Shown: piece after piece, positions 8,631 to 14,914 of the stretch
Numbering within the stretch: position 1 is the stretch's first letter
Layout: every line of letters starts with the position of its first letter
NCBI GenBank assembly: GCA_947624375.1
Contig: CANQKD010000022.1
Span: forward strand, 1-32,092
Direction: 5' to 3'
DNA from: an uncultured Clostridia bacterium
Lineage (GTDB): Bacteria; Bacillota; Clostridia; Oscillospirales; Ruminococcaceae
Length of the DNA stretch: 32,092 nt
Notes under the pieces: model-generated
The model's input: the letters and a program-made list of their open reading frames with translations, nothing else
What the model was told of the DNA's origin: nothing
Database searches by the model: none
Program-made: the position numbers and the translations under genes

Positions 8631-8660
8631 ATTATAGCACATCTTGTCGCTTTATGTCAA
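8631..8660 (-). promoter_or_regulatory. Promoter of toxin 1
   Basis: Minus strand TTGACA (8655-8660), 18-nt spacer, TATAAT (8631-8636). The predicted start near 8624 gives a leader of about 90 nt that begins with AGCACCGGCTT, the same sequence found near the 5' end of the opposing RNA. Confidence 0.82.
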
Positions 8661-8683
8661 CCCACGCCCTTTGCAAAAAAGTC

Positions 8684-8712
8684 TTGACAAATAGTTTTCT
8701 GTGGTGTATAAT
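8684..8712 (+). promoter_or_regulatory. Promoter of antitoxin-like RNA 2
   Basis: TTGACA (8684-8689), 17-nt spacer, TATAAT (8707-8712). Confidence 0.88.
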
Positions 8713-8718
8713 ATAAAT

Positions 8719-8814
8719 AGAAAAAGGAGCACCGGCTTTGACTAAGCGGTTGTCTCCCTAGTTAATCAGTTAAAAAATAACTGCATTGCTTTGAGAGGCT
8801 GCGGTTATTTTTTT
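8719..8814 (+). ncRNA. Cassette 2 antisense RNA (putative type I antitoxin)
   Basis: Same architecture as cassette 1. 5' part AGCACCGGCTTTGACTA then GCGGTTGTCTCCCT. The terminator stem AATAACTGCA / TGCGGTTATT has a G-U pair and a T-run to 8814. It differs from RNA 1 mainly in the linker between the 5' part and the terminator, which suggests only the shared 5' part and the terminator are constrained. It overlaps the end of toxin 2 in antisense. Confidence 0.75.
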
Positions 8815-8882
8815 ATGTTCTTTATGATTTCGTCAATTACGACTAATATCAATAATGTAAGAGCTAATATAGCAACTTGCAT
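8805..8882 (-). CDS. Toxin-like hydrophobic peptide 2 (25 aa)
   Basis: Identical in protein to peptide 1 (MQVAILALTLL... with IDEIIKNIKK tail), differing by a synonymous Glu codon. Same ribosome site and leader, including the GGC-GAAA-GCC hairpin. The strict conservation of peptide and leader against a diverged RNA linker argues that this is a translated gene and not a chance open frame. Confidence 0.78.
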   Translation of the reverse strand: MQVAILALTLLILVVIDEIIKNIKK

Positions 8883-8977
8883 GAACACCACCCCTTTCTC
8901 CTGTGTATTATTGGCTTTCGCCCTACAGGATAAGGGAAACAACCGCTACCGTAGTCATATAAGCCGGTGCTGTAAAT

Positions 8978-9007
8978 ATTATAGCACATCTTGTCACCTG
9001 ATGTCAA
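8978..9007 (-). promoter_or_regulatory. Promoter of toxin 2
   Basis: Minus strand TTGACA (9002-9007), 18-nt spacer, TATAAT (8978-8983). Confidence 0.82.
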
Positions 9008-9008
9008 G

Positions 9009-9046
9009 AAAAACGCCCTTACTCACACCACCGTGAGCAAAGGCAT
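9009..9046 (-). terminator. Terminator of the nadE-DinB operon
   Basis: Minus strand hairpin built on TGCTCAC and GTGAGTA with flanking GCC/GGC pairs, then a GTTTTT tail. It separates the operon from cassette 2. Confidence 0.7.
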
Positions 9047-9048
9047 TT

Positions 9049-9555
9049 TTAGTTTTCATAAAGCTTACCGCTTGGGTCAGATGCGCCGTCAGGTCCTACC
9101 GTTTTGGGAAACTTCCCTGTCCGTTCAATGGTCTGACCGTTCAGCATACCCACGTGCAGCGAAAAGTGCCTGAACTGTTTTAGTATAAGCTGAAGCCTCG
9201 ACCACGGGCATTTTTCGGGGCAGTCATAAAGCATATCATCGTCCAATTCGTCAAGATACGCAAATATCTTTTCACGCACCTTGTAAAGATACTCTAAAAG
9301 CTGCTCGTCGCTCAGAACAGTTTCGCAGCCTTGGTCGGGGTCGTCCATTCCGTCCTCATGAAACGGCGGCTCTTCAAATACGAACGGGTCGATGTACCAC
9401 TTGTCCGCGGAATGTATCGTGTGATAAACATACCGCCACGCAGGCGCGCCGCACACGAGGGCTTCTCTGTCATAAGTTTTAATAGCAATTTCAAGATCGG
9501 CAAAATTTATTGCCGTTTCTTTTTTTATCATCTCGCAGTGTGTTCTTGACTTCAT
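9049..9555 (-). CDS. DinB-like four-helix metal-binding family protein
   Basis: 168 aa. WRYVYHTIHSADKWYIDP and FRHFSLHVGMLNGQ supply the spaced histidines typical of the DinB/YfiT-like metal-binding four-helix bundle; members include thiol transferases and many damage-inducible proteins of unknown role. The start ATG at 9555 lies one base after the stop of nadE (TAAAATG) with GAGGAA just upstream, so translation is probably coupled to NAD synthetase. A second in-frame ATG eight codons on is possible. Function beyond the fold cannot be read; a link to NAD or thiol metabolism is suggested only by position. Confidence 0.72.
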   Translation of the reverse strand: MKSRTHCEMIKKETAINFADLEIAIKTYDREALVCGAPAWRYVYHTIHSADKWYIDPFVFEEPPFHEDGMDDPDQGCETVLSDEQLLEYLYKVREKIFAYLDELDDDMLYDCPEKCPWSRLQLILKQFRHFSLHVGMLNGQTIERTGKFPKTVGPDGASDPSGKLYEN

Positions 9556-9556
9556 T

Positions 9557-11494
9557 TTATTCCTCGCCTATCTTGTCAAGCTGCTCCAGCCAGAGTTTTG
9601 CGCACGCATCGGAGGGCATACGCCAGTCGCCGCGAGGTGAAAGCGTTACAGAACCTATCTTCGCGCCATCAGGCAGGCAGGAACGCTTGAACTGCTGCGA
9701 GAAAAATCTGCGGTAGAAAACTTTCAGCCATTTCAGTATAACATCATTTTCATAGTCGCCATCAAATGCTCTCAAAGCAATTCTGTACACTTTTTTGGGC
9801 TCAAATCCCCAGCGTATGGCATAGTAGAGGAAAAAGTCGTGCAGCTCGTAAGGACCTACAAGATCTTCGGTCTTCTGCGTTATCTGCGTGCCGCTCTCGT
9901 CGGTAGGCAAAAGCTCGGGAGAAACAGGCGTTGCCAGAATATCATTCAGCACCGCCGAAAGCTCCTCGCTCGTGCAGGTGTCCGCGTAATACTTTACAAT
10001 ATGCCGCACAAGCGTTTTCGGTACGGAAGAATTTACCCCGTACATAGACATATGATCACCGTTGTATGTCGCCCAGCCGAGAGCCAATTCACTCAGATCG
10101 CCCGTGCCTATCACCATGCCGGCGGTCTGGTTCGCAATATCCATAAGCACCTTTGTGCGCTCCCTCGCCTGACCGTTTTCATACACAACATCGTGAACGC
10201 TTTCATCGTGACCTATATCTTCAAAATGCTGCCGCACCGACTTTGTTATATCCACCTCGCGAAAATCCGTTCCCAGTGCGCGGCAAAGTATCTCGGCATT
10301 TGAGCGCGTGCGCTTTGTCGTACCGAAACACGGCATCGTCACCGTTACAATATCGCTGTGCTTTCTTTTAAGAAGATCCATAGCCATAACGCATACCAGA
10401 AGAGCAAGAGTAGAATCCAGTCCGCCCGAAATGCCTATAACAACGCTCTTTGAACCCGTGTGTTCTATGCGCTTCATAAGCCCGTGCGACTGCATCTGCA
10501 AAATAAGGTGACAGCGCTCGTTTCGCTCAGCCGTGTTCTGCGGTATGAAAGGCGTTTTCGCAAAGTTTCTTGTAAGCTCGCACTTTGCAGCTTTCATCTC
10601 AAATACAGAAAAGCAAATGTGCTGAACGTCAACGCTGTCGGCTTCGTAGGTCGAAAGCCTGCTGCGCTCGAAAGTCAGCTTGTTTATGTCTATCTCGGAG
10701 ACAGTAATGCCGTTTTCAAAAAGCCTGCTCTCAGCGAGTATAACGCCGTTTTCGGCAATTATGTTGTGCCCCGAAAATACCATGTCCTGCGTGCTTTCTC
10801 CATCCCCTGCCGAGGCATATATATACCCTGCCGCCAGCCGCGCCGATTGATTCGCCACAAGCTGCCTGCGGTACTGCTCCTTTCCTATCGTTTCATTCGA
10901 TGCCGAAAGATTGCATATCACAGTAGCGCTTGCCTTTGCAAGATAGTTTGATACAGGGTCTGCCACCCACAGATCTTCGCATATCTCAAAGCCTATCTTC
11001 AGCTGCGGCAGCTGCTTGCACTGAAAGACCATCTGCCCTAAAAATACGTCTGTTTCACCTGCAAGCGGCAGGTCTATCCACTCGTTGTCGCCGATGTACG
11101 GAGCAAAGTGGCGCGCCTCGTAAAACTCGCCATAATTAGGCAGATGCGTTTTTGGTATAAGCGCCTCTATCCTGCCGTCAAGCAAAATGGCGGCGCAGTT
11201 GTATATCTTGCCTTTTGCCTTTACGGGAAGCCCCACGGCTATCATCATGTCAAGCCCTTTTGAGACTTTTTTTAGCTTGCCCAGACCCTCCTGCGCCTTA
11301 TTTAGCAGCGCGTCCTGAAAGAACAAGTCCTGACAGGTGTAGCCGGTAAGGCAAAGCTCAGGGAACACCGAAAGTTTCACACCCTTTGCGGCGCAGTCTT
11401 TTATCTGTTTTTTTATCTGAGATACGTTGTAGTCAACGTCCGCGACCTTTATTTTCGGCGTGCACGCCGCCACTTTTATAAAACCGTCTTTCAT
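9557..11494 (-). CDS. nadE: Glutamine-dependent NAD(+) synthetase
   Basis: 645 aa, two-domain form. The N-terminal nitrilase-like glutaminase (about 1-290) has the Glu-Lys-Cys triad: E46 in FPELCLTGY, the Lys of PKTHLPNYGEFYE near 117 and the Cys of GFEICEDLW near 172. It releases ammonia from glutamine. The C-terminal synthetase domain has the ATP pyrophosphatase loop SGGLDSTLALLV near residue 357, and GTGDLSELALGW is a typical NadE signature. It makes NAD from deamido-NAD. AAGGAGC lies 5 nt before the ATG. A DinB-like gene follows at one base, so the two form an operon ending at 9009. Confidence 0.96.
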   Translation of the reverse strand: MKDGFIKVAACTPKIKVADVDYNVSQIKKQIKDCAAKGVKLSVFPELCLTGYTCQDLFFQDALLNKAQEGLGKLKKVSKGLDMMIAVGLPVKAKGKIYNCAAILLDGRIEALIPKTHLPNYGEFYEARHFAPYIGDNEWIDLPLAGETDVFLGQMVFQCKQLPQLKIGFEICEDLWVADPVSNYLAKASATVICNLSASNETIGKEQYRRQLVANQSARLAAGYIYASAGDGESTQDMVFSGHNIIAENGVILAESRLFENGITVSEIDINKLTFERSRLSTYEADSVDVQHICFSVFEMKAAKCELTRNFAKTPFIPQNTAERNERCHLILQMQSHGLMKRIEHTGSKSVVIGISGGLDSTLALLVCVMAMDLLKRKHSDIVTVTMPCFGTTKRTRSNAEILCRALGTDFREVDITKSVRQHFEDIGHDESVHDVVYENGQARERTKVLMDIANQTAGMVIGTGDLSELALGWATYNGDHMSMYGVNSSVPKTLVRHIVKYYADTCTSEELSAVLNDILATPVSPELLPTDESGTQITQKTEDLVGPYELHDFFLYYAIRWGFEPKKVYRIALRAFDGDYENDVILKWLKVFYRRFFSQQFKRSCLPDGAKIGSVTLSPRGDWRMPSDACAKLWLEQLDKIGEE

Positions 11495-11520
11495 AATAAG
11501 CTCCTTGTATAATACGTTTT

Positions 11521-11646
11521 TTCATTATATCATAAAAGCGTGAGCGTTATGATATAATTGTCCGATACGTCGGGAGCAGACCATTGGTCTGCGTATCAAC
11601 GAGGACATAAAATTATAATGAAATCATTTATGATTTCATTATATCA
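11521..11646. repeat. Nested palindromic element upstream of nadE
   Basis: Three inverted repeats in 125 bp. ATTATATCATAA (11524-11535) pairs with TTATGATATAAT (11547-11558). GCAGACCA (11576-11583) pairs with TGGTCTGC (11585-11592). A 12-13 bp stem spans 11614-11643 around TTTA (TGAAATCA / TGATTTCA core). The sequence TTCATTATATCA occurs at both ends (11521 and 11636). On the minus strand the left palindrome contains TGATATAAT, an extended -10 at 11524-11532, likely the nadE promoter. It could be a small mobile palindrome or an operator cluster. Confidence 0.55.
11524..11532 (-). promoter_or_regulatory. Extended -10 of nadE
   Basis: Minus strand TGATATAAT with no good -35 at the usual distance. 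Start predicted near 11517, giving a leader of about 22 nt. The -10 forms one arm of a 12-bp inverted repeat. Confidence 0.5.
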
Positions 11647-11678
11647 CGTTTTATTGCAGCTTGTCAATAAATCAGCCC

Positions 11679-11707
11679 TTGACAAATAAATTTCTTTGGT
11701 GTATAAT
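11679..11707 (+). promoter_or_regulatory. Promoter of antitoxin-like RNA 3
   Basis: TTGACA (11679-11684), 17-nt spacer, TATAAT (11702-11707). Confidence 0.88.
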
Positions 11708-11712
11708 ATATA

Positions 11713-11807
11713 GAAAAAAGGAGCACCGGCTAGTACGATAGCGGCTATCTCCCGATTGACGAATTAAAAAATAACCGTCTTGTTTGAGAGCTTGCGGTTA
11801 TTTTTTT
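11713..11807 (+). ncRNA. Cassette 3 antisense RNA (putative type I antitoxin)
   Basis: 5' part GCACCGGCTAGTACGATAG then CGGCTATCTCCC, with a GATAG-CGG-CTATC hairpin. Terminator stem AAATAACCG / CGGTTATTT with T-run to 11807. It overlaps the stop of toxin 3 in antisense. The shared 5' sequence differs from cassettes 1-2 (CTAT in place of GTTG) and the toxin 3 leader carries the matching change. Confidence 0.75.
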
Positions 11808-11878
11808 CTGATATTTTTGATGATCTCATTGATTACAACGAGAAGCACTATGGTCAGAGCAATACTTGCTATACCCAT
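11798..11878 (-). CDS. Toxin-like hydrophobic peptide 3 (26 aa)
   Basis: Starts MGIASIALTIVLLVV, ends INEIIKNIRKK: one hydrophobic helix plus basic tail. It aligns along its length with peptide 1 (ALTLLILVVIDEIIKNIKK), with conserved I-x-E-I-I-K-N-I. GGGGGTGAT lies 4-5 nt before the ATG. Type I toxin role inferred from size, membrane shape and the overlapping RNA. Confidence 0.78.
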   Translation of the reverse strand: MGIASIALTIVLLVVINEIIKNIRKK

Positions 11879-11980
11879 AAATATCACCCCCCTACTCCTA
11901 TGTATTCAGACATAAGTCCGGACAAGGTTATAAGGGAGAAAATAGCCGCTACCGTTTTCGTACATCACCGGTGCAAATAT

Positions 11981-12010
11981 ATTATAACATATTCTGTCGT
12001 CTTCTGTCAA
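11981..12010 (-). promoter_or_regulatory. Promoter of toxin 3
   Basis: Minus strand TTGACA (12005-12010), 18-nt spacer, TATAAT (11981-11986). Confidence 0.82.
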
Positions 12011-12034
12011 CTCTCGCAGCGTTTCAAAAAGCCC

Positions 12035-12063
12035 TTGACAAATAAATTTCTTTGGTGTATAAT
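12035..12063 (+). promoter_or_regulatory. Promoter of antitoxin-like RNA 4
   Basis: TTGACA (12035-12040), 17-nt spacer, TATAAT (12058-12063). Confidence 0.88.
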
Positions 12064-12069
12064 ATAAAT

Positions 12070-12161
12070 AGAAAAAGGAGCACCGGCTGCATACGATAGC
12101 GGTCAGCTCCCACAAGTTATTTACATAAATAACCGTTTGTTTGAGCGCGAGCGGTTATTTT
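12070..12161 (+). ncRNA. Cassette 4 antisense RNA (putative type I antitoxin)
   Basis: 5' part GCACCGGCTGCATACGATAG then CGGTCAGCTCCC. Terminator stem AATAACCG / CGGTTATT with T-run to 12161. The toxin 4 leader reads AGTGGTTATGCTCCC at the corresponding place, so the pair has partly diverged together (GCTCCC in both). Confidence 0.72.
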
Positions 12162-12229
12162 CTATTATTCGTGATATTATCTATGTAATACAGAATAATT
12201 ATTATGAGTATCAAAGTCAAATGATCCAT
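12155..12229 (-). CDS. Toxin-like hydrophobic peptide 4 (24 aa, second type)
   Basis: Starts MDHLTLILIIIILYY, ends IDNITNNRK. A second sequence type within the same cassette design: a more Ile-rich helix, fewer charges, same final basic residues. GGGAGGTGGG is an exceptionally strong ribosome site 4-5 nt before the ATG. The TCTGACAGA palindrome in the leader (minus strand CTCTGTCAGAG) could mask it. Identical in protein to peptide 6. Confidence 0.76.
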   Translation of the reverse strand: MDHLTLILIIIILYYIDNITNNRK

Positions 12230-12313
12230 AATACCCACCTCCCTTCTGCCTCTGACAGAGGAGAATAAGGGAGCATAACCACTACCGATGTCGTACTTCG
12301 CCGGTGCAAATAT

Positions 12314-12343
12314 ATTATAACACATTCCGTCGCATTCTGTCAA
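12314..12343 (-). promoter_or_regulatory. Promoter of toxin 4
   Basis: Minus strand TTGACA (12338-12343), 18-nt spacer, TATAAT (12314-12319). Confidence 0.82.
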
Positions 12344-12367
12344 CTCTCGCAGCGTTTCAAAAACCCC

Positions 12368-12396
12368 TTGACAAATAAATTTCTTTGATGTATAAT
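12368..12396 (+). promoter_or_regulatory. Promoter of antitoxin-like RNA 5
   Basis: TTGACA (12368-12373), 17-nt spacer, TATAAT (12391-12396). Confidence 0.88.
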
Positions 12397-12402
12397 ATAA
12401 AT

Positions 12403-12499
12403 AGAAAAAGGAGCACCGGCTAGTACGATAGCGGCTATCTCCCATAGTTTTAGTTATAAAAATAGCCGTAACAATTTGGAAGCTGTGCGGTTATTTTTT
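12403..12499 (+). ncRNA. Cassette 5 antisense RNA (putative type I antitoxin)
   Basis: 5' part as in cassette 3 (GCACCGGCTAGTACGATAG, CGGCTATCTCCC). The linker differs, and the terminator stem AATAGCCG / CGGTTATT keeps pairing through a G-U. T-run to 12499. It overlaps the stop of toxin 5. Confidence 0.75.
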
Positions 12500-12571
12500 C
12501 TTGATATTCTTAATGATCTCATTGATTACAACGAGAAGCACTATGGTCAGAGCAATACTTGCTATACCCAT
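12491..12571 (-). CDS. Toxin-like hydrophobic peptide 5 (26 aa)
   Basis: Same as peptide 3 (MGIASIALTIVLLVV) except the tail is KNIKKK instead of KNIRKK. Leader and promoter are almost identical to those of toxin 3, so cassettes 3 and 5 are recent duplicates. Confidence 0.78.
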   Translation of the reverse strand: MGIASIALTIVLLVVINEIIKNIKKK

Positions 12572-12672
12572 AAATATCACCCCCTACTCCTATGTATTCA
12601 GACATAAGTCCGGACAAGGTTATAAGGGAGAAAATAGCCGCTACCGTTTTCGTACATCACCGGTGCAAATAT

Positions 12673-12702
12673 ATTATAACATATTCTGTCGTCTTCTGTC
12701 AA
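12673..12702 (-). promoter_or_regulatory. Promoter of toxin 5
   Basis: Minus strand TTGACA (12697-12702), 18-nt spacer, TATAAT (12673-12678). Confidence 0.82.
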
Positions 12703-12726
12703 CTCTCGCAGCGTTTCAAAAAGCCC

Positions 12727-12755
12727 TTGACAAATAAATTTCTTTGGTGTATAAT
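12727..12755 (+). promoter_or_regulatory. Promoter of antitoxin-like RNA 6
   Basis: TTGACA (12727-12732), 17-nt spacer, TATAAT (12750-12755). Confidence 0.88.
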
Positions 12756-12761
12756 ATAAAT

Positions 12762-12851
12762 AGAAAAAGGAGCACCGGCTGCATACGATAGCGGCTATCT
12801 CCCAAACATACGCTTAAATAACCGTTCTGTATTGGGGTGAGCGGTTATTTT
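12762..12851 (+). ncRNA. Cassette 6 antisense RNA (putative type I antitoxin)
   Basis: 5' part GCACCGGCTGCATACGATAG then CGGCTATCTCCC. Terminator stem AAATAACCG / CGGTTATTT ending near 12851. The toxin 6 leader reads CAGCGGCTATGCTCCC, so the CGGCTAT form is shared in this pair while cassette 4 has CGGTCAG / TGGTTAT. Confidence 0.73.
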
Positions 12852-12919
12852 CTATTATTCGTGATATTATCTATGTAATACAGAATAATTATTATGAGTA
12901 TCAATGTCAAATGATCCAT
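12845..12919 (-). CDS. Toxin-like hydrophobic peptide 6 (24 aa, second type)
   Basis: Same protein as peptide 4 (MDHLTLILIIIILYY...), with a synonymous Leu codon change. Same GGGAGGTGGG ribosome site. The leader has diverged most of the six at its 5' end (AATACCGGCG instead of GCACCGGCG). Confidence 0.76.
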   Translation of the reverse strand: MDHLTLILIIIILYYIDNITNNRK

Positions 12920-13008
12920 AATACCCACCTCCCTTCTGCCTCTGACAGAGGAGAATAAGGGAGCATAGCCGCTGCCGTTTATGTATTTCGCCGGTATTCC
13001 TTAAATAT

Positions 13009-13038
13009 ATTATAACATATTCCGTCGCATTCTGTCAA
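13009..13038 (-). promoter_or_regulatory. Promoter of toxin 6
   Basis: Minus strand TTGACA (13033-13038), 18-nt spacer, TATAAT (13009-13014). Confidence 0.8.
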
Positions 13039-13050
13039 CCCGCGCAGCTT

Positions 13051-13080
13051 TTCAAAAAGCCATGACAAATCATTTTTATA
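13051..13080 (+). other. Degenerate start of a seventh cassette
   Basis: TTCAAAAAGCCATGACAAAT continues the junction seen between other cassettes (TTTCAAAAAGCCCTTGACAA), but the -35 is damaged (ATGACA) and no -10 or RNA follows. It looks like the remnant of a deleted or decayed copy. Confidence 0.5.
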
Positions 13081-13115
13081 CCCAAAGCCTTTTGCTGTGT
13101 CAAGAGGCTGTTTTC

Positions 13116-13144
13116 TTGACAAACGGCAGTAAACATGGTACAAT
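13116..13144 (+). promoter_or_regulatory. Promoter of the zinc-ribbon gene cluster
   Basis: TTGACA (13116-13121), 17-nt spacer, TACAAT (13139-13144). Start predicted near 13151, about 27 nt before the first ATG. Confidence 0.75.
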
Positions 13145-13177
13145 AAAAGTATATAAAAGTGTAAAAGGAGTTTACCG

Positions 13178-13537
13178 ATGAAAAAATGCCCCGACTGCCG
13201 CGCGGTGCTTGAAAATGATGCTCGTTCCTGCCCCTATTGCGGCAGTGATGCGCCTGCGCTCGTAAGCCGCTCTCAGATGTACTCTATAGACGACAAGACA
13301 GCCGCTCGCAGGGCAGCAGGTCTGCTTGTCGCGGCATTTATAGCTATGGTGTTCGACCCACTTTTCATACCGTCTTTCGTAATAATAAACGCCGCAAACA
13401 AAATAAAAAGCCGGTGCGCAGCTGACAACTCAAAAGCCAACGCTCTTGCCTCGGCGGCATCGACTGTCGCAGGTCTGGCGGTGGCGACTTCAACAATAAT
13501 AGTTTCGATAGTTTTTATAATTATGGTCATATCGTAA
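13178..13537 (+). CDS. Zinc-ribbon membrane protein, paralogue 1
   Basis: 119 aa. The N-terminal zinc ribbon CPDC...CPYCG (residues 4-21) is followed by a short linker and two hydrophobic segments (about 45-70 and 90-118). Unlike its three neighbours it lacks the Gln/Pro-rich linker and is the most diverged copy. AAAAGGAG lies 8 nt before the ATG. First gene of a four-gene run that shares one visible promoter. Function unknown; such proteins usually sit in the membrane with the ribbon in the cytoplasm. Confidence 0.75.
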   Translation: MKKCPDCRAVLENDARSCPYCGSDAPALVSRSQMYSIDDKTAARRAAGLLVAAFIAMVFDPLFIPSFVIINAANKIKSRCAADNSKANALASAASTVAGLAVATSTIIVSIVFIIMVIS

Positions 13538-13577
13538 TAACGAAGTATGACAAAAAAAAGGATAAAGGAGAGCCCCT

Positions 13578-13988
13578 ATGAAAAGATGCCCCAACTGCGG
13601 TGCGCGAATAGAACACCCGGGCGATGTGATGTGTGCCTACTGCGGCGCACAGCTTCAAGAAAACGCTCCCCCTCAGCAGAAGGTTACATACCAGCCGCGG
13701 CAGGCTGTGCCTCAGCAGACGCCGCTTATGCAGAAGGTCAACAAAAGCGCCGAGATAGCAAACAAAGTGTACCTGAGCAAAATACTTTCCATAGTTTCGC
13801 TTGTATTCAGCAGTTTTTTCGTGCTGGCAGTAATAGCTATAATAATGGCATCATCAGTCATCAAAGATCCTGCCGCAGCAGATGAGCAAAAACGCTCTGC
13901 TAAAAGATCTGTGATCATCGCTTCGATCTCGATATTCATAGGCATAGTGTTTTACGTTTTTGCAAGTGTTCTGACAGCGTTAATGTAA
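13578..13988 (+). CDS. Zinc-ribbon membrane protein, paralogue 2
   Basis: 136 aa. CPNCG and CAYCG knuckles (residues 4-22), a Gln/Pro-rich linker (about 25-55), then two transmembrane segments separated by DEQKRSAKRS. The same layout and the SIVSLVF / DEQKRSAK signatures recur in the next two genes. AAAGGAG lies before the ATG, 40 nt after paralogue 1. Resembles DUF4190-like membrane proteins, but assignment by eye is weak. Unknown role. Confidence 0.75.
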   Translation: MKRCPNCGARIEHPGDVMCAYCGAQLQENAPPQQKVTYQPRQAVPQQTPLMQKVNKSAEIANKVYLSKILSIVSLVFSSFFVLAVIAIIMASSVIKDPAAADEQKRSAKRSVIIASISIFIGIVFYVFASVLTALM

Positions 13989-14007
13989 TGACTGCAAGGA
14001 GAATTTT

Positions 14008-14409
14008 ATGAAAAGCTGCCCCAACTGCGGCGCACCTATTGAACGCCGCGGCGACACCCGATGCGCCTACTGCGGCTCGCCCCTGCAAAACGACACACCG
14101 CCGCAGCAGACTACATATCAGCCGCAGCCGCGACACCGTAACAAAGCCGAAGAAATTGATGAAAAAGTACGCTTTTGCAGAGCGCTTTCAATAGCCTCGC
14201 TGGTGTTTTTCGCGTTCTTCATAGTTGCCGCGATAGCCATGGTAACGGCAGGTTCTATAATAAACGACCCCTCGGCAAGCGATGAGCAGAAACGCTCCGC
14301 GAAAACATCGTTCAGAATAGCGGCGGCATCTATTATAATAGTACTAGGTTTAATAGCCACCGGCACGATATTTCAGATATTTTACGGCGCAATACTCGGT
14401 CAGATATAA
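14008..14409 (+). CDS. Zinc-ribbon membrane protein, paralogue 3
   Basis: 133 aa. Ribbon CPNCGAPIERRGDTRCAYCG, short Gln/Pro-rich linker, then KAEEIDEKVRFCRALSIASL and a two-helix membrane part with DEQKRSAKTS between helices. AAGGAG lies 7 nt before the ATG, 19 nt after paralogue 2. N-terminal nucleotides are nearly the same as in paralogue 4, so these two duplicated most recently or exchange sequence. Confidence 0.76.
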   Translation: MKSCPNCGAPIERRGDTRCAYCGSPLQNDTPPQQTTYQPQPRHRNKAEEIDEKVRFCRALSIASLVFFAFFIVAAIAMVTAGSIINDPSASDEQKRSAKTSFRIAAASIIIVLGLIATGTIFQIFYGAILGQI

Positions 14410-14425
14410 TAAAGGAGAGATACTT

Positions 14426-14872
14426 ATGAAAAAATGCCCGAACTGCGGCGCACCGATAGAACACCACGGCGACACCATGTGCGCTTACTGCGGATCGCCG
14501 CTGCAAGATGACACACCGCCCCAGCAGCAGGTTACATATCAGCAGCAGCCCGGTTACCCCCAACAGCAGCAACATCAACCGACGTTTGATGAGCTCAACC
14601 GCCAGTGGCGAGGCATAGCACCGCAGAACAAGTCAAACGAGATAGACAACAAACTTAAAGCCTGCCGCATACTTGCCATTGTCTCTCTGGTCATGTTCAC
14701 CACGTTCATTGTAGCGATAATCACCATAGTAATTACAGCGCCGTATACAAAGAGCCTCGAGGCGTCAGATGCGCAGATCCGCTCTGCAAAAACGTCTTTG
14801 AGGATGGCGATAATCGCGCTTGTGCTGGGTGTTTTGTGGCAAATGACAACTTTCCTGCCGCTGTTCACCTGA
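14426..14872 (+). CDS. Zinc-ribbon membrane protein, paralogue 4
   Basis: 148 aa. Ribbon CPNCGAPIEHHGDTMCAYCG; a longer Gln-rich linker (residues about 28-58 with many QQQ); then NKSNEIDNKLKACRILAIVS and two transmembrane segments with DAQIRSAKTS between. AAAGGAG before the ATG, 16 nt after paralogue 3. Last gene of the cluster, followed by a terminator. The linker lengths of the four paralogues differ while ribbon and helices are kept. Confidence 0.76.
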   Translation: MKKCPNCGAPIEHHGDTMCAYCGSPLQDDTPPQQQVTYQQQPGYPQQQQHQPTFDELNRQWRGIAPQNKSNEIDNKLKACRILAIVSLVMFTTFIVAIITIVITAPYTKSLEASDAQIRSAKTSLRMAIIALVLGVLWQMTTFLPLFT

Positions 14873-14884
14873 TAATGTCATAAC

Positions 14885-14914
14885 AAAAGCAGCCGAAATT
14901 TCGACTGCTTTTTT
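14885..14914 (+). terminator. Terminator of the zinc-ribbon cluster
   Basis: AGCAGCCGAAA pairs with TTTCGACTGCT (one mismatch), followed by a run of T. Confidence 0.82.

Noticed and set aside
8444-9036. Two long, nearly identical plus-strand open frames (about 80-90 codons) across cassettes 1 and 2
   Set aside because: They run antisense through the toxin gene, its leader and its promoter, have no ribosome site, and are similar only because the cassettes are duplicated.
12155-12445. 96-codon open frame ending in the type-two toxin peptide
   Set aside because: Its upstream part covers the toxin leader and promoter; the strong ribosome site is right before the internal Met, which gives the 24-aa peptide repeated in cassette 6.
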